Shown here: positions 1 to 9,179 of the stretch, one piece after another
How the letters are laid out: the number at the start of each line of letters is the position of its first letter
How positions within the stretch are numbered: the stretch's first letter is position 1
From: Saprospiraceae bacterium
GTDB taxonomy: Bacteria > Bacteroidota > Bacteroidia > Chitinophagales > Saprospiraceae
Assembly: GCA_022448945.1 (NCBI GenBank)
Contig: JAKVCV010000011.1
Coordinates: 394,515-458,514 of the forward strand
Direction: 5' to 3'
DNA: 64,000 nucleotides
The notes under the pieces: generated by a model
The model's database searches: none
What the model saw: only the letters and a program-made list of their open reading frames with translations
Told to the model about the DNA's origin: nothing
Program-made: the position numbers and the translations under genes

Positions 1-1425
1 TCCTTCGGCGCGAATGCAAGTACAGGATCAACTAGTTGTAATGGTGGAAATGATGGATCCTCTACTGTTACGCTTTCTGGCGGCACTCCCCCATATAGTT
101 ATTTATGGAATGGGGCTGCAAATAATCAAACAACTGCTACTGCTTCAGGGTTAAGTGCGGGGTCATATATTGTAACTATTACAGATGCTACAGGTTGTGC
201 AGAAGTAATAACGACAACAGTATCACAACCTTCGGTTCTCAGTGTTAATGTTAATGTTGACAATCATGTTTTGTGTTATAATGGAAGCGATGGTCAATTA
301 ACAGTAATAGGATCTGGTGGAACTGGACCATATGTTTATTCTTGGTCGAATGGACAAAATTCTAGTACAATAAGTGGACTGAATGCAAATGTCTATTCAT
401 TGACCGTTTCGGATGCAAATGGTTGTATTGTTAATTCATCTGCAACCATTAATGAACCATCAAGTGCACTAAATGCTGTTGTTGGTACTATTACCAACCC
501 TCAATGTAATGGAGCTTCAACTGGAACAATAATTATTAATGCTTCTGGCGGGACTCCTAATTATACCTATAACTTAGGCAGTGGAAGTCAATCATCTAAT
601 ACACTATCTGGGTTGTCAGCAGGTAATTATAACATAACAGTTACAGATGCCAATAGCTGTACAGATATTGTAAACGCAACACTTACAAATCCATCTGGAA
701 TGACTGTTTCAGCGGCTGTCACCTCAAATTATAATGGCGCAGATATTAGCTGCAATGGGGCTTCAGATGGTTCCGCAATTGTAAATGTCTCTGCCGGTTT
801 GGGGCCTTTTACATATCTTTGGAGCCCAGGAGGACAAACTTCTCAGACGGCCATAGGTTTGAATGCAGGCCTTTATACAGTTTCAGTTACAGATGCTAAC
901 AATTGTATTGAATATGTAAATGTTACTCTTGTTGAGCCATCTGCATTATATCTAACTACAATTGATAATGGTAATGGGTCAGCATCAACTATTGCTTTTT
1001 CCGGGACATCTCCTTATACATTTCTATGGGATGCTTCTGCAAATAATCAAACAACTGCTACAGCTACAGGGCTTGTACATAACAATACCTATACAGTTAC
1101 TGTTACAGATGCTAATGGCTGTACTATATCTTCGTCTGTAACTATAAATATTGTAGGTTTGGATAATATTTCCCAATTATCCATGTTTGAAGTAGTACCT
1201 AATCCCAATACAGGACATTTTGAAATAAGGTTTTCTTTTATTCGCCCAGAAGATGTTAACCTAAAACTCGTTAATGTACTCGGCCAAATTCTATATGAAT
1301 TAAATTGTTTTGAAGAATCATATGCAGTTTCTGTAGACCTTCAACATCAGGCTAGTGGGGTTTATTTTGTTGTTTTAAAGACAAGAAACGAATCAATTAG
1401 CCGCAAGGTTATAGTTTCTAAATGA
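1..1425 (+). CDS. SprB-repeat T9SS surface protein, 5' partial
   Basis: The reading frame is open from the first base, so the N-terminus lies outside the window; the first in-frame ATG at 271 is internal. About five SprB-type repeats of roughly 75 residues are visible, each with a CNG..G start, a SGGT.PY.Y.W core and a VTDANGC end. The last repeat is shortened. Two repeats share about 27 identical bases (near 120 and 1040), a sign of recent repeat exchange. The last ~85 residues form a type A T9SS sorting domain: a VPNPNTG motif, then LVNVLGQ, ending in the basic strand KVIVSK. Such proteins are exported through the outer membrane and anchored on the surface as adhesins. The true SprB is a very large gliding adhesin; this fragment cannot be assigned to it. 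The last codons and the terminator are duplicated at 2958-3156. Confidence 0.9.
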   Translation, partial: SFGANASTGSTSCNGGNDGSSTVTLSGGTPPYSYLWNGAANNQTTATASGLSAGSYIVTITDATGCAEVITTTVSQPSVLSVNVNVDNHVLCYNGSDGQLTVIGSGGTGPYVYSWSNGQNSSTISGLNANVYSLTVSDANGCIVNSSATINEPSSALNAVVGTITNPQCNGASTGTIIINASGGTPNYTYNLGSGSQSSNTLSGLSAGNYNITVTDANSCTDIVNATLTNPSGMTVSAAVTSNYNGADISCNGASDGSAIVNVSAGLGPFTYLWSPGGQTSQTAIGLNAGLYTVSVTDANNCIEYVNVTLVEPSALYLTTIDNGNGSASTIAFSGTSPYTFLWDASANNQTTATATGLVHNNTYTVTVTDANGCTISSSVTINIVGLDNISQLSMFEVVPNPNTGHFEIRFSFIRPEDVNLKLVNVLGQILYELNCFEESYAVSVDLQHQASGVYFVVLKTRNESISRKVIVSK

Positions 1426-1604
1426 TAAAAAACGGGGTGTAGTAAATATCCCGTTTTTTATTTTTTCATCTTCCCTTATAATGCATTACTTAATGATGCT
1501 TTTAAATTAGCTGCTTTTTTTCTGAATTCGCAATAGTTATTGTAACTTCACCGCCCTAATTCAGTTAATTGTTTTGGCGGCATCCTTTTATACAAAATAA
1601 TAAG
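1406..1604. repeat. 199-bp direct repeat, copy 1
   Basis: This segment matches 2958-3156 at a constant offset of 1552 bases with only two differences seen (G/A in the terminator stem and G/C in the ttctSaattcg stretch) and no indels. It starts in the last codons of the SprB-repeat gene, covers its terminator, and ends in the intergenic region. Together the copies bracket the DUF285 gene. Confidence 0.95.
1427..1459 (+). terminator. Rho-independent terminator of the SprB-repeat gene
   Basis: The arms aaaaaacggg (1427-1436) and cccgtttttt (1450-1459) are perfectly complementary, with a 13-base loop and a T run, directly after the stop codon. A second copy with one stem base changed lies at 2979-3011. 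Confidence 0.8.
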
Positions 1605-1748
1605 CTGCTTTTGAAAACTTGTAGTGTTTTCTAATCCTTGTTTTTCTTCTGTAGACTCGTATATCATTAGAATTATACTGATGATAATTTCTGATTTCTT
1701 TGTCAAAGAAATTTCCTTTTTTGATATTTTCATCAAAGTTGGCGTCAT
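1476..1748 (-). pseudogene. Possible decayed small ORF on the minus strand
   Basis: An ATG at 1748 opens 66 codons to a TGA at 1548-1550; the same frame continues for 23 more codons, rich in Lys and Ala (FRKKAANLKASLSNAL), to a TAA at 1476. The two pieces could be one small helical protein interrupted by a nonsense mutation. The C-terminal part is also present in the second repeat copy. No family is recognised, there is no clear ribosome-binding site, and a chance open frame in AT-rich DNA is a real alternative. The rest of 1426-1817 holds only the repeat copy and its terminator. Confidence 0.25.
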
Positions 1749-1817
1749 TTGCCTTAGAAAGAATATGTTTAATGAGGGATATTAAAAAATTGTGATAATT
1801 GATATAAATAAAATTAC

Positions 1818-2915
1818 ATGAAAAGATTTAATAACGAATCAATAAAAGATGCGGTCAAAATATGGTATGAAGACAAAGACTCAGCATTAAAAAAATTTGG
1901 TCATATTAGTGAATGGGATGTCAAAGAAGTGACAGATATGAATGAGCTTTTTGGATGGTCATTTGAAGATTTCAATGATGATATAAGCAAGTGGGATGTA
2001 AGTAATGTTACTGACATGAGTGACATGTTTTTAGGAGCTGAAATTTTTAACCAAGATTTAAGCGGTTGGGACGTCAGTAATGTCACAAGCATGTCTAGAC
2101 TGTTTTGGAATGCCAAAGAATTTAATCAAGATATAAGCATGTGGAATGTGAGTAAGGTTACTAATATGTATGGAACATTTCAAGGAGCATTCAAGTTTAA
2201 TCAAGCAATTGGATCTTGGGATGTAAGCAATGTTTTAAATATGAATCAGATGCTTGCATATGCACGTGAGTTTGATCAAGATTTAAGTAGTTGGGATGTA
2301 AGAAATGTCACCAACATGTATTGTTTATTTAAGTACGCTGAGGAGTTCAATCAAGATATTGGAAATTGGAACATAAGTAAAGTTGAAAACATTGGTGAAA
2401 TGTTTAATGGAGCGCATAAGTTTAATCAAGATATAAGCAAATGGGATGTAAGCAATATTGATAATATGAAGAAACTATTTCATGGAGCTTATGATTTTAA
2501 TCAGGATATAAGTACTTGGAATGTCAGTAAAGTATATGATATGAGATCTATGTTTTCTGAAGCTGAGGCATTTAATCAAGATATAAGCAAATGGGATGTA
2601 AGCCAAGTAGAGTGGATGGATAACATGTTTTTTGGAGCACTTAAATTCAATCAGAATATAAGTTCTTGGGATGTCAGCAAAGTTGAGAAAGCAGAGAGGA
2701 TGTTCTATTTAGCCAAATCTTTTAATCAAGACCTTAGTAATTGGAACGTGAGTTCTATGATTAATCTAAAAGAAATGTTTGGTAAAACTGAATCATTTAA
2801 TCAAAATCTAAGTGCTTGGAATCTTCACAAAGAGGCTGATTTAAATGATATATTTTATAAAGCACGAGCACAGACATATAATCCAGAAAAGTGGGGATGG
2901 AATACCGAGGCTTAA
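1818..2915 (+). CDS. DUF285/BspA-like 25-residue repeat protein
   Basis: The 365-residue product consists almost wholly of about 13 repeats of 25 residues with the pattern ISKWDVSNVTNM..MF..A..FNQD, the hallmark of the DUF285 (BspA-like leucine-rich-repeat) family. A short N-terminal helix (NNESIKDAVKIWYEDK) leads in. The repeats should stack into a solenoid and are usually linked to adhesion or protein binding. No signal peptide, lipobox, membrane segment or T9SS sorting domain is seen, so the protein appears cytoplasmic or exported by an unknown route, unlike its flanking surface-protein neighbours. At DNA level some repeats are nearly identical (for example from about 2424 and about 2573), which allows recombination. 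The gene is enclosed by a 199-bp direct repeat, suggesting acquisition or duplication as a unit. Confidence 0.88.
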   Translation: MKRFNNESIKDAVKIWYEDKDSALKKFGHISEWDVKEVTDMNELFGWSFEDFNDDISKWDVSNVTDMSDMFLGAEIFNQDLSGWDVSNVTSMSRLFWNAKEFNQDISMWNVSKVTNMYGTFQGAFKFNQAIGSWDVSNVLNMNQMLAYAREFDQDLSSWDVRNVTNMYCLFKYAEEFNQDIGNWNISKVENIGEMFNGAHKFNQDISKWDVSNIDNMKKLFHGAYDFNQDISTWNVSKVYDMRSMFSEAEAFNQDISKWDVSQVEWMDNMFFGALKFNQNISSWDVSKVEKAERMFYLAKSFNQDLSNWNVSSMINLKEMFGKTESFNQNLSAWNLHKEADLNDIFYKARAQTYNPEKWGWNTEA

Positions 2916-2957
2916 ACTTACACCTATTCACCCCTATCCCTCTCTTGCTGTTACGTT

Positions 2958-3156
2958 AGGTTATAGTTTCTAAATGATAAAAAACGAGGTGTAGTAAATA
3001 TCCCGTTTTTTATTTTTTCATCTTCCCTTATAATGCATTACTTAATGATGCTTTTAAATTAGCTGCTTTTTTTCTCAATTCGCAATAGTTATTGTAACTT
3101 CACCGCCCTAATTCAGTTAATTGTTTTGGCGGCATCCTTTTATACAAAATAATAAG
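2958..3156. repeat. 199-bp direct repeat, copy 2
   Basis: This is the second copy of 1406-1604. It repeats the last six codons plus stop of the SprB-repeat gene and its terminator, but no gene body precedes them here. One stem base of the terminator (2979-3011) is changed from G to A. Beyond the repeat, 3157-3219 shows only loose resemblance to the sequence after copy 1 and then the start of the protease gene. Confidence 0.95.
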
Positions 3157-3219
3157 TTGAAATTTAAACTTTAAGTGTTTTTTGTTTTTAAAAGACTATA
3201 ACTACATAAACCATCACCC

Positions 3220-6200
3220 ATGAGGAATCAAATTTTAGTTAATCTCATTAATAAGTTTTTTTTAATTCTATTTTTTTTAAATATTCCATTACTGCTTTTG
3301 GCCCAAAATAGTTTATGGCAAAAAGTTGAAGAGTCCGAAATACCAAATGTTGGCGTAAGATATATAGTTCCTACAAGTTACCTTACTCTAAAGTTAGATT
3401 TGAAGCAAATGAGCAAAATCCTTTCACAAGCTCCAATGACAAGAACTCCTGAAGTAAAAACAAAACCTACATTTCTTGATATTCCTTGGCCAGATGGTTC
3501 AATTAAAACTTTTCAAATAATAGAATCTCCAGTTATGGAAAAAGGGTTGATGGATAAGTTTCCTGAGATAAAAACCTATGCAGGGTCGGAAGTAGATGAT
3601 CATAGCAAATATATCAAACTAGATCTCACACCACAGGGGTTTCATGCAATGATTCTCACTGCAGGAGAGGGGACTGTATATATAGATCCTTATTCTTTTG
3701 GAGGAGGAGACTTAGAAAATTATATATGTTATTTTAAACATGACTTTAGGTCTTCAGAAGATAAAAAAATGGTTTGCGATGTAATTGGTAACCCAGTTAA
3801 TATTGATGATTTCAACCCTGGAATTAAGGCATCTTCATCTTTTGGAAGTTGTGACTTAAGAACTTATCGCTTGGCTGTTTCTGCTACAGGAGAGTATACT
3901 ACATTTCATGGTGGCACAGTTCCTTTAGCACAGGCTGCTCAAGTTACTACAATGAATAGAGTAAATGGTGTTTATGAACGTGACATGGCTGTTCATATGA
4001 ATATTATTGCTAATAATGATCTTATTATTTATACTAATTCAGCTACAGATCCATTTTCCAATGGCAATACAGGAGCAATGATAAATGAAAATCAAACGAA
4101 TACGGATAATGTTATTGGATCTGCTAATTATGATATTGGCCATATTTTTGGCACTAATAGTGGAGGCTTGGCAGGATTGGGCGTTGTCTGTAGTGGAAGT
4201 AAAGCAAGGGGAGTAACAGGTAGTTCGGCTCCAATTGGAGATCCATTTGATATTGATTATGTTGCCCATGAAATTGGACATCAGTTTGATGCTAATCATA
4301 CACAATATAATTCTTGCAATAGAAATAATGCAACAGCAATGGAACCAGGATCTGCTTCAACTATTATGGGTTATGCTGGTATTTGTGCACCAAATGTACA
4401 GAGTAATAGTGATGATCATTTTCACGGTGTTTCACTAGGGGAAATTGGTGCATTTGTTACAAGCTCGGGTGGAACTTGTGCAGTTACTACAACTTTGACA
4501 AATAGTGCACCAACTATTACAGGTACGAATGCAGGAGTTACTGTTCCAGGGAGCACCCCTTTTGCTTTAACTTGTATAGCCTCAGATCCTAACGGAACAA
4601 ATATTTTATCCTATTGCTGGGAACAAATGAATAACAGTGGAAATGCTACTCAACCTCCAGTGCCTACGAATACACAAGGGCCTAATTTTCGTTCTAATTC
4701 TCCAGATATAAACCCAACGCGATATTTTCCAAACCTAAATGATCTGGCTGCAGGTGTGACTCCGACATGGGAAGTTTTATCTAGTGTATCACGTACCATG
4801 GATTTTAGAGTTTCTGTTCGTGATAATGATCCTGGGGCAGGTTGTACAGATGAGGCTGATGTCACAATTACTGTTGATGGAAATTCAGGGCCTTTTGTTG
4901 TTACTTATCCATCCGCGACTGGAATTACTTGGACAGGGAATATGTCTGAAACTGTTACCTGGACAGTTGGAGGAACTGATGTAAGCCCAGTTTCATGTTC
5001 AAATGTAGATATATATTTATCAACTGATGGGGGGTTAACATTTCCTACACTTTTAGCTTCAAATGTTGCAAATGATGGTTCTCAGCTAGTAACCGTACCT
5101 AATGTTCCTACTACCACGGCCAGAATTATGGTAATTTGTTCAAATGGTACTTTTTTTGATATTTCCGACAATGATTTTACTATTGTTGCTTCGACTTTTG
5201 ATTATACAATTACTGTTACACCAACGAGTCTTAATGTTTGTTCGCCTAATAGTGCATCTTATCAAATAGATATAGGTTCTGTAGGTGGATATAATGATCC
5301 TGTAAATTTATCTGTTTCTGGAGTTCCTACAGGTGGAATTGCTAGTTTTAGTAATAGTACTGTAACTCCTGTAGGCGTAAGTGCCTTAACGGTTTCTAAT
5401 ATTGCTTCTGTTGCTCCTGGAACATTCACATTAACTTTAATTGCAAATAGCACTTCTGGTACAAAGCAACAAGCACTTTTACTCACTGTTTCAGATACAA
5501 CTACTCCGGTAATATTATTAACACCTACGGATGGTGTCGCTGGTATTTCTGTGTCATCAACCTTTAATTGGAGTGCAGCATCTGGTTCAGGGGTGACGTA
5601 TGAGATTGATATTGCCACTGATTCGAGTTTTACAACAATTATTGACAATGCGATTGGGTTGTCTGCAAACACCTATTTATCAAATGTTTTATCTTCTAAT
5701 ACGACATATTTTTGGCGTGTAAGGGCAAGTAATAGTTGTGGAACAGCTCCCTTTTCTAACACATTTTCTTTTACTACTAACAACTGTTCAATTTTTCTAA
5801 GTACAGATATTCCAGTTGCTATTTCAGCTTCAGGAACACCTACCGTTTCTTCTGTGTTAAATATTCCAATTTCTGGGCCTATCTCTGATGTAAATGTAGT
5901 TGGTTTAACAGGGGCTCATACATGGATAAGTGATTTGACGGTTACGTTGGATGGCCCTCAGGGTCTTAGCAATGTTTTATGGTCAGAGATTTGTAATGAC
6001 GAAAATGATTTTGATGTTAATTTTGATGATGCAGCTATATCTCCTACATTACCCTGCCCACCCACTGGTTCAGGAACCTATCAACCTGAAGAGCCATTGT
6101 CTGTTTATAATGGAACCGACCCATTTGGTAATTGGACGCTTACTATTAGTGATGATGAAAATAATGATGGAGGTTCATTGTTAACATGGGGACTTGAAGT

Positions 6201-7605
6201 TTGTACTGGTATCACTAATCCTCCCACTGCCGCATTTTCCCCAAGTAGTTTTACAAGTTGTATTGCTACTATAAGTTTTACTGATAGTAGTTATAATATA
6301 CCTCAATCATGGTTTTGGGATTTTGGAGATGGCAATACGGATACCACTAGAAATCCAACACATATCTATACTAGTAGTGGCACTTATACAGTTAAACTTG
6401 TTGTTTCAAATACTATAGGCACTGATTCTACCACTCAACAATTAACAATTACTTTGCCTTCAGTACCTGTTGTGTCAGATGTAGAAGTGTGTCCTGGTGA
6501 CACGGCTTTTGTTATTGCATCGGTTTCAGGAGTTGCTCAATGGAGAGATTCTTCAAATGGTATTATTCATAATGGCGACACATTAATTATACCAAATGTT
6601 GCAACTTCAGAAGTATATTATGTTGAAAATGTAGTAGCAAATCCATCTCAGTATATTGGACCTCTAAACACTAATATTGGAGGGGGCAATTATCACTCAT
6701 CAGGGTATCATGGAGCATTAAATTTCACTGCTTTACAAAGTTTTGAAATTGTTTCGGCATGGGTAGATGCTGATGGCGCAGGGCCAAGAACAATTACGTT
6801 AGCAAGTGGTGTCAATAATAATGGTAATCCACCAGGTACAGGGATTGCTCAGGTTACTGTAAATTTAGTTGATGGGCCTCAGAGAGTAAATCTTAATATT
6901 ATAGTCCCTGCAGCAGGAGATTATAATATTGGTGGAAACAATGTAGATCTTTACAGAAATAACAGTGGGGCAGGTTATCCATATACTTTGCCAGGTTTTA
7001 TGACTATAAATAATTCTTCTGCTACTACTAACCCAACTGGCTATTATTATTATTTATATGATATTGAAGTGCGTGAACCTAATTGTATATCTGCTCAGGA
7101 TACTGTAACTGTATCGCCTGTTATTAGTAATTTTACTTATGTAGATAATGGTGGCACAGTTACTTTTACAGATGCTTCTACAGGTGCAACAAGTTGGCTA
7201 TGGGATTTTGGAGACAACAGCTCATCGACATTGCAAAATCCTGTACACACATATACCAATCCAGGAACTTATACGATCACTTTAACCATTAATAATGGAG
7301 CCTGTAGCAGCACACAAACATTTAGTGTATTACTTGGATTATCGAATATAAGTAATCAGAGTCCAGATTTAAATATTGTTCCCAACCCAACTAACGGATT
7401 GACAAAAGTTGTTTTGGATAAAGCTTTAAATTTTGATTTAACGATTAAGATATTGGACATAACTGGAAAAAGAATTAAAACTGCTAGAATAGAAAAAGGG
7501 AAATCTTTTGTTGAAGTTGACCTATCAATTTTTCCTGCAGCCGTCTATTCTGTACAAATTAATGGGCGAAGTTTTTCTACAACAAGAAAAATAATTGTCT
7601 ACTGA
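3220..7605 (+). CDS. Secreted reprolysin-like zinc metalloprotease with T9SS sorting domain
   Basis: This 1461-residue secreted protease starts with a hydrophobic signal peptide ending near residue 29 (LLLLAQ). The catalytic zinc motif HEIGHQFDANH lies at residues 350-360 (HExxHxxxxxH), followed by a conserved Met-turn-like SASTIMGYAG, as in metzincins of the reprolysin group. Downstream are beta-sandwich modules, a fibronectin-III-like stretch around 764-857, a proprotein-convertase P-domain at about 862-995 (ending GNWTLTISDD...LLTWGLEVC), two PKD domains (about 1003-1077 and 1301-1372, both with WDFGD), and a T9SS type A sorting domain from about 1384 (VPNPTNG, LDITGKR, KIIVY). It should be exported by T9SS and act on extracellular proteins; the substrate cannot be inferred. 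It is a single-gene unit closed by a terminator at 7626. Confidence 0.93.
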   Translation: MRNQILVNLINKFFLILFFLNIPLLLLAQNSLWQKVEESEIPNVGVRYIVPTSYLTLKLDLKQMSKILSQAPMTRTPEVKTKPTFLDIPWPDGSIKTFQIIESPVMEKGLMDKFPEIKTYAGSEVDDHSKYIKLDLTPQGFHAMILTAGEGTVYIDPYSFGGGDLENYICYFKHDFRSSEDKKMVCDVIGNPVNIDDFNPGIKASSSFGSCDLRTYRLAVSATGEYTTFHGGTVPLAQAAQVTTMNRVNGVYERDMAVHMNIIANNDLIIYTNSATDPFSNGNTGAMINENQTNTDNVIGSANYDIGHIFGTNSGGLAGLGVVCSGSKARGVTGSSAPIGDPFDIDYVAHEIGHQFDANHTQYNSCNRNNATAMEPGSASTIMGYAGICAPNVQSNSDDHFHGVSLGEIGAFVTSSGGTCAVTTTLTNSAPTITGTNAGVTVPGSTPFALTCIASDPNGTNILSYCWEQMNNSGNATQPPVPTNTQGPNFRSNSPDINPTRYFPNLNDLAAGVTPTWEVLSSVSRTMDFRVSVRDNDPGAGCTDEADVTITVDGNSGPFVVTYPSATGITWTGNMSETVTWTVGGTDVSPVSCSNVDIYLSTDGGLTFPTLLASNVANDGSQLVTVPNVPTTTARIMVICSNGTFFDISDNDFTIVASTFDYTITVTPTSLNVCSPNSASYQIDIGSVGGYNDPVNLSVSGVPTGGIASFSNSTVTPVGVSALTVSNIASVAPGTFTLTLIANSTSGTKQQALLLTVSDTTTPVILLTPTDGVAGISVSSTFNWSAASGSGVTYEIDIATDSSFTTIIDNAIGLSANTYLSNVLSSNTTYFWRVRASNSCGTAPFSNTFSFTTNNCSIFLSTDIPVAISASGTPTVSSVLNIPISGPISDVNVVGLTGAHTWISDLTVTLDGPQGLSNVLWSEICNDENDFDVNFDDAAISPTLPCPPTGSGTYQPEEPLSVYNGTDPFGNWTLTISDDENNDGGSLLTWGLEVCTGITNPPTAAFSPSSFTSCIATISFTDSSYNIPQSWFWDFGDGNTDTTRNPTHIYTSSGTYTVKLVVSNTIGTDSTTQQLTITLPSVPVVSDVEVCPGDTAFVIASVSGVAQWRDSSNGIIHNGDTLIIPNVATSEVYYVENVVANPSQYIGPLNTNIGGGNYHSSGYHGALNFTALQSFEIVSAWVDADGAGPRTITLASGVNNNGNPPGTGIAQVTVNLVDGPQRVNLNIIVPAAGDYNIGGNNVDLYRNNSGAGYPYTLPGFMTINNSSATTNPTGYYYYLYDIEVREPNCISAQDTVTVSPVISNFTYVDNGGTVTFTDASTGATSWLWDFGDNSSSTLQNPVHTYTNPGTYTITLTINNGACSSTQTFSVLLGLSNISNQSPDLNIVPNPTNGLTKVVLDKALNFDLTIKILDITGKRIKTARIEKGKSFVEVDLSIFPAAVYSVQINGRSFSTTRKIIVY

Positions 7606-7625
7606 TTTATACACAAAAAAACAGA

Positions 7626-7668
7626 GAAACAAGGACTTTAAAATTTTTACTTTTAAAGTCCTTGTTTC
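7626..7668. terminator. Bidirectional terminator between convergent genes
   Basis: Arms 7626-7643 and 7651-7668 are an 18-base perfect inverted repeat around a 7-base loop; both outer ends are A- or T-rich. It sits in the gap between the protease gene and the leftward membrane hydrolase gene, and can stop transcription from both sides. Confidence 0.85.
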
Positions 7669-7697
7669 ATTAATAAATAGTATTGATTTTAATTAAG

Positions 7698-8933
7698 CTA
7701 TTGTTTCCCCCAAATGCGTAACCAGTGTTTTTTCATCATTTTAGACAGCGATAAATTTTGTGTTCCGCGGTTTTCTTCAACTTGAAAAACGCCATCTTTT
7801 TCAAATATTTTAAAGCGAAAAATATAACGATCTTTTATGGGAAGACTTTCTCCTTTAGGCAAATCAAACATGCCAAATCTTAAATTATTAAACATTAATA
7901 CTCCATTTTCATATTCAGAGATATTATAATAGCCATTTGCAAACCATATTAGAATATCAAGTAATTTTTCACCGTTGTATTTTTCAATGAGATCATGGTT
8001 TTTGGGCAACTTAATAAAATTCACTTTTGGACTTGTGTCAAAAAGGGAGTAAGTGCTATAATAATATGCATCTTTTGCTCTTACAGTTGTTTGCCACAGG
8101 ATTGTATTAAATATTGTTGGAGATGTTATGAACTCTTCATATTCAATCGCCTGGTCTTTTAGGTTTTGTTCAATTATATTATTTACAATAGATTTATTAT
8201 AAAATGTTGATGCCATGTATAAAGTGGATACTGTAATTCCTAGATAATTCCATAGCATTTTTCTTTTAGTTGTTTTTACAAAAAGAACTATTATCAAGCA
8301 TAAAAACATAGGTAATGTATACAATGGGTCTACAATTGAAATGTTGTTAAATGCCACACGATAATTAGAAAATGGTTCAAATATTTGTGTGCCATAAGCT
8401 GTACAAGCATCAATTAACCAATGTGTTAAAAATGCCATAAAATACATAAAGGCCCAGGATTTGAAACTGATCTTATAGGTTACCTTTTTATGATTTTTAA
8501 TACTTGAACGCAGAGATTTGAACAAATATATTGCCCCCCAGGCAATCGGCATTGTTAAGAAAATAATGGTTAAACTTTGTGAATAATATGAAGCAAAACA
8601 GAACCCTGTAAACAAAAGAAAATATAACAGTCCCCACCAGAATGCTAAGGACTTTTGTACATATAAATTTTTGTTCCAGCCCGTTTCATAATATTTTAGA
8701 CTTAACCAACCTAAAAGTGGAGCTGCTAAAACTGTAAATAAAATAGAGTGTGAGATGCCTCTATGGTAAACCAAGCCATATATTTCATGTTCGAGGAATA
8801 GACGCGATAACACATCAAGATCAGGAATAGTTCCAGCGATAGCGCCTACTAAAATGGCTTTGTTGCCCATTTTTTTCCCTAATACAGCATGTCCGACAGC
8901 AGCACCTAATGTAGCTTGAGTTATTGAATCCAT
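7698..8933 (-). CDS. YdjM-family membrane-bound metal-dependent hydrolase
   Basis: The 411-residue protein begins with the YdjM/DUF457 signature: H15 in the first helix, then IPDLD (D38, D40) and HRGISHS (H57, H62), residues expected to bind metal. Several hydrophobic helices follow, including one with HWLIDACTAYGTQ. The last ~150 residues are soluble and probably face one side of the membrane. The family is called a membrane-bound hydrolase by motif; the substrate is unknown in most members. It stands alone, convergent with the protease gene. The intergenic region upstream (8934-9179) shows no further gene. Confidence 0.85.
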   Translation of the reverse strand: MDSITQATLGAAVGHAVLGKKMGNKAILVGAIAGTIPDLDVLSRLFLEHEIYGLVYHRGISHSILFTVLAAPLLGWLSLKYYETGWNKNLYVQKSLAFWWGLLYFLLFTGFCFASYYSQSLTIIFLTMPIAWGAIYLFKSLRSSIKNHKKVTYKISFKSWAFMYFMAFLTHWLIDACTAYGTQIFEPFSNYRVAFNNISIVDPLYTLPMFLCLIIVLFVKTTKRKMLWNYLGITVSTLYMASTFYNKSIVNNIIEQNLKDQAIEYEEFITSPTIFNTILWQTTVRAKDAYYYSTYSLFDTSPKVNFIKLPKNHDLIEKYNGEKLLDILIWFANGYYNISEYENGVLMFNNLRFGMFDLPKGESLPIKDRYIFRFKIFEKDGVFQVEENRGTQNLSLSKMMKKHWLRIWGKQ

Positions 8934-9179
8934 ATCTATCTATAAAACCATAATACCTAATAGACAAAAAAAATACCCTTTTTGTTCTTGATTTAGTTAA
9001 AATTTAATACAATTAGTTTTTTTATTAAAGCCTGTGAATATATTTTTCTTTTTTCATATTTAAAGTAAAAAAAATTGAGATTTTTAATTCTCAAAAATTC
9101 AATATGCTTGAAAAGCACTATTTATAAGTTTAATAAAGATATCTTATATTTATTGTATTGTTTGTAGAAAAATAGAATT

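Noticed and set aside
1818-2915. DUF285 repeats as a CRISPR-like or satellite array
   Set aside because: The 75-bp period is that of a 25-residue coding repeat in one open frame; no spacers of constant size exist.
1406-3156. Insertion sequence or composite transposon
   Set aside because: No transposase, terminal inverted repeats or short target duplication are seen; only long direct repeats.
5262-5672. 136-residue antisense ORF inside the protease gene
   Set aside because: A shadow of the strongly biased Thr/Ser/Val-rich coding strand; no ribosome site and no family likeness.
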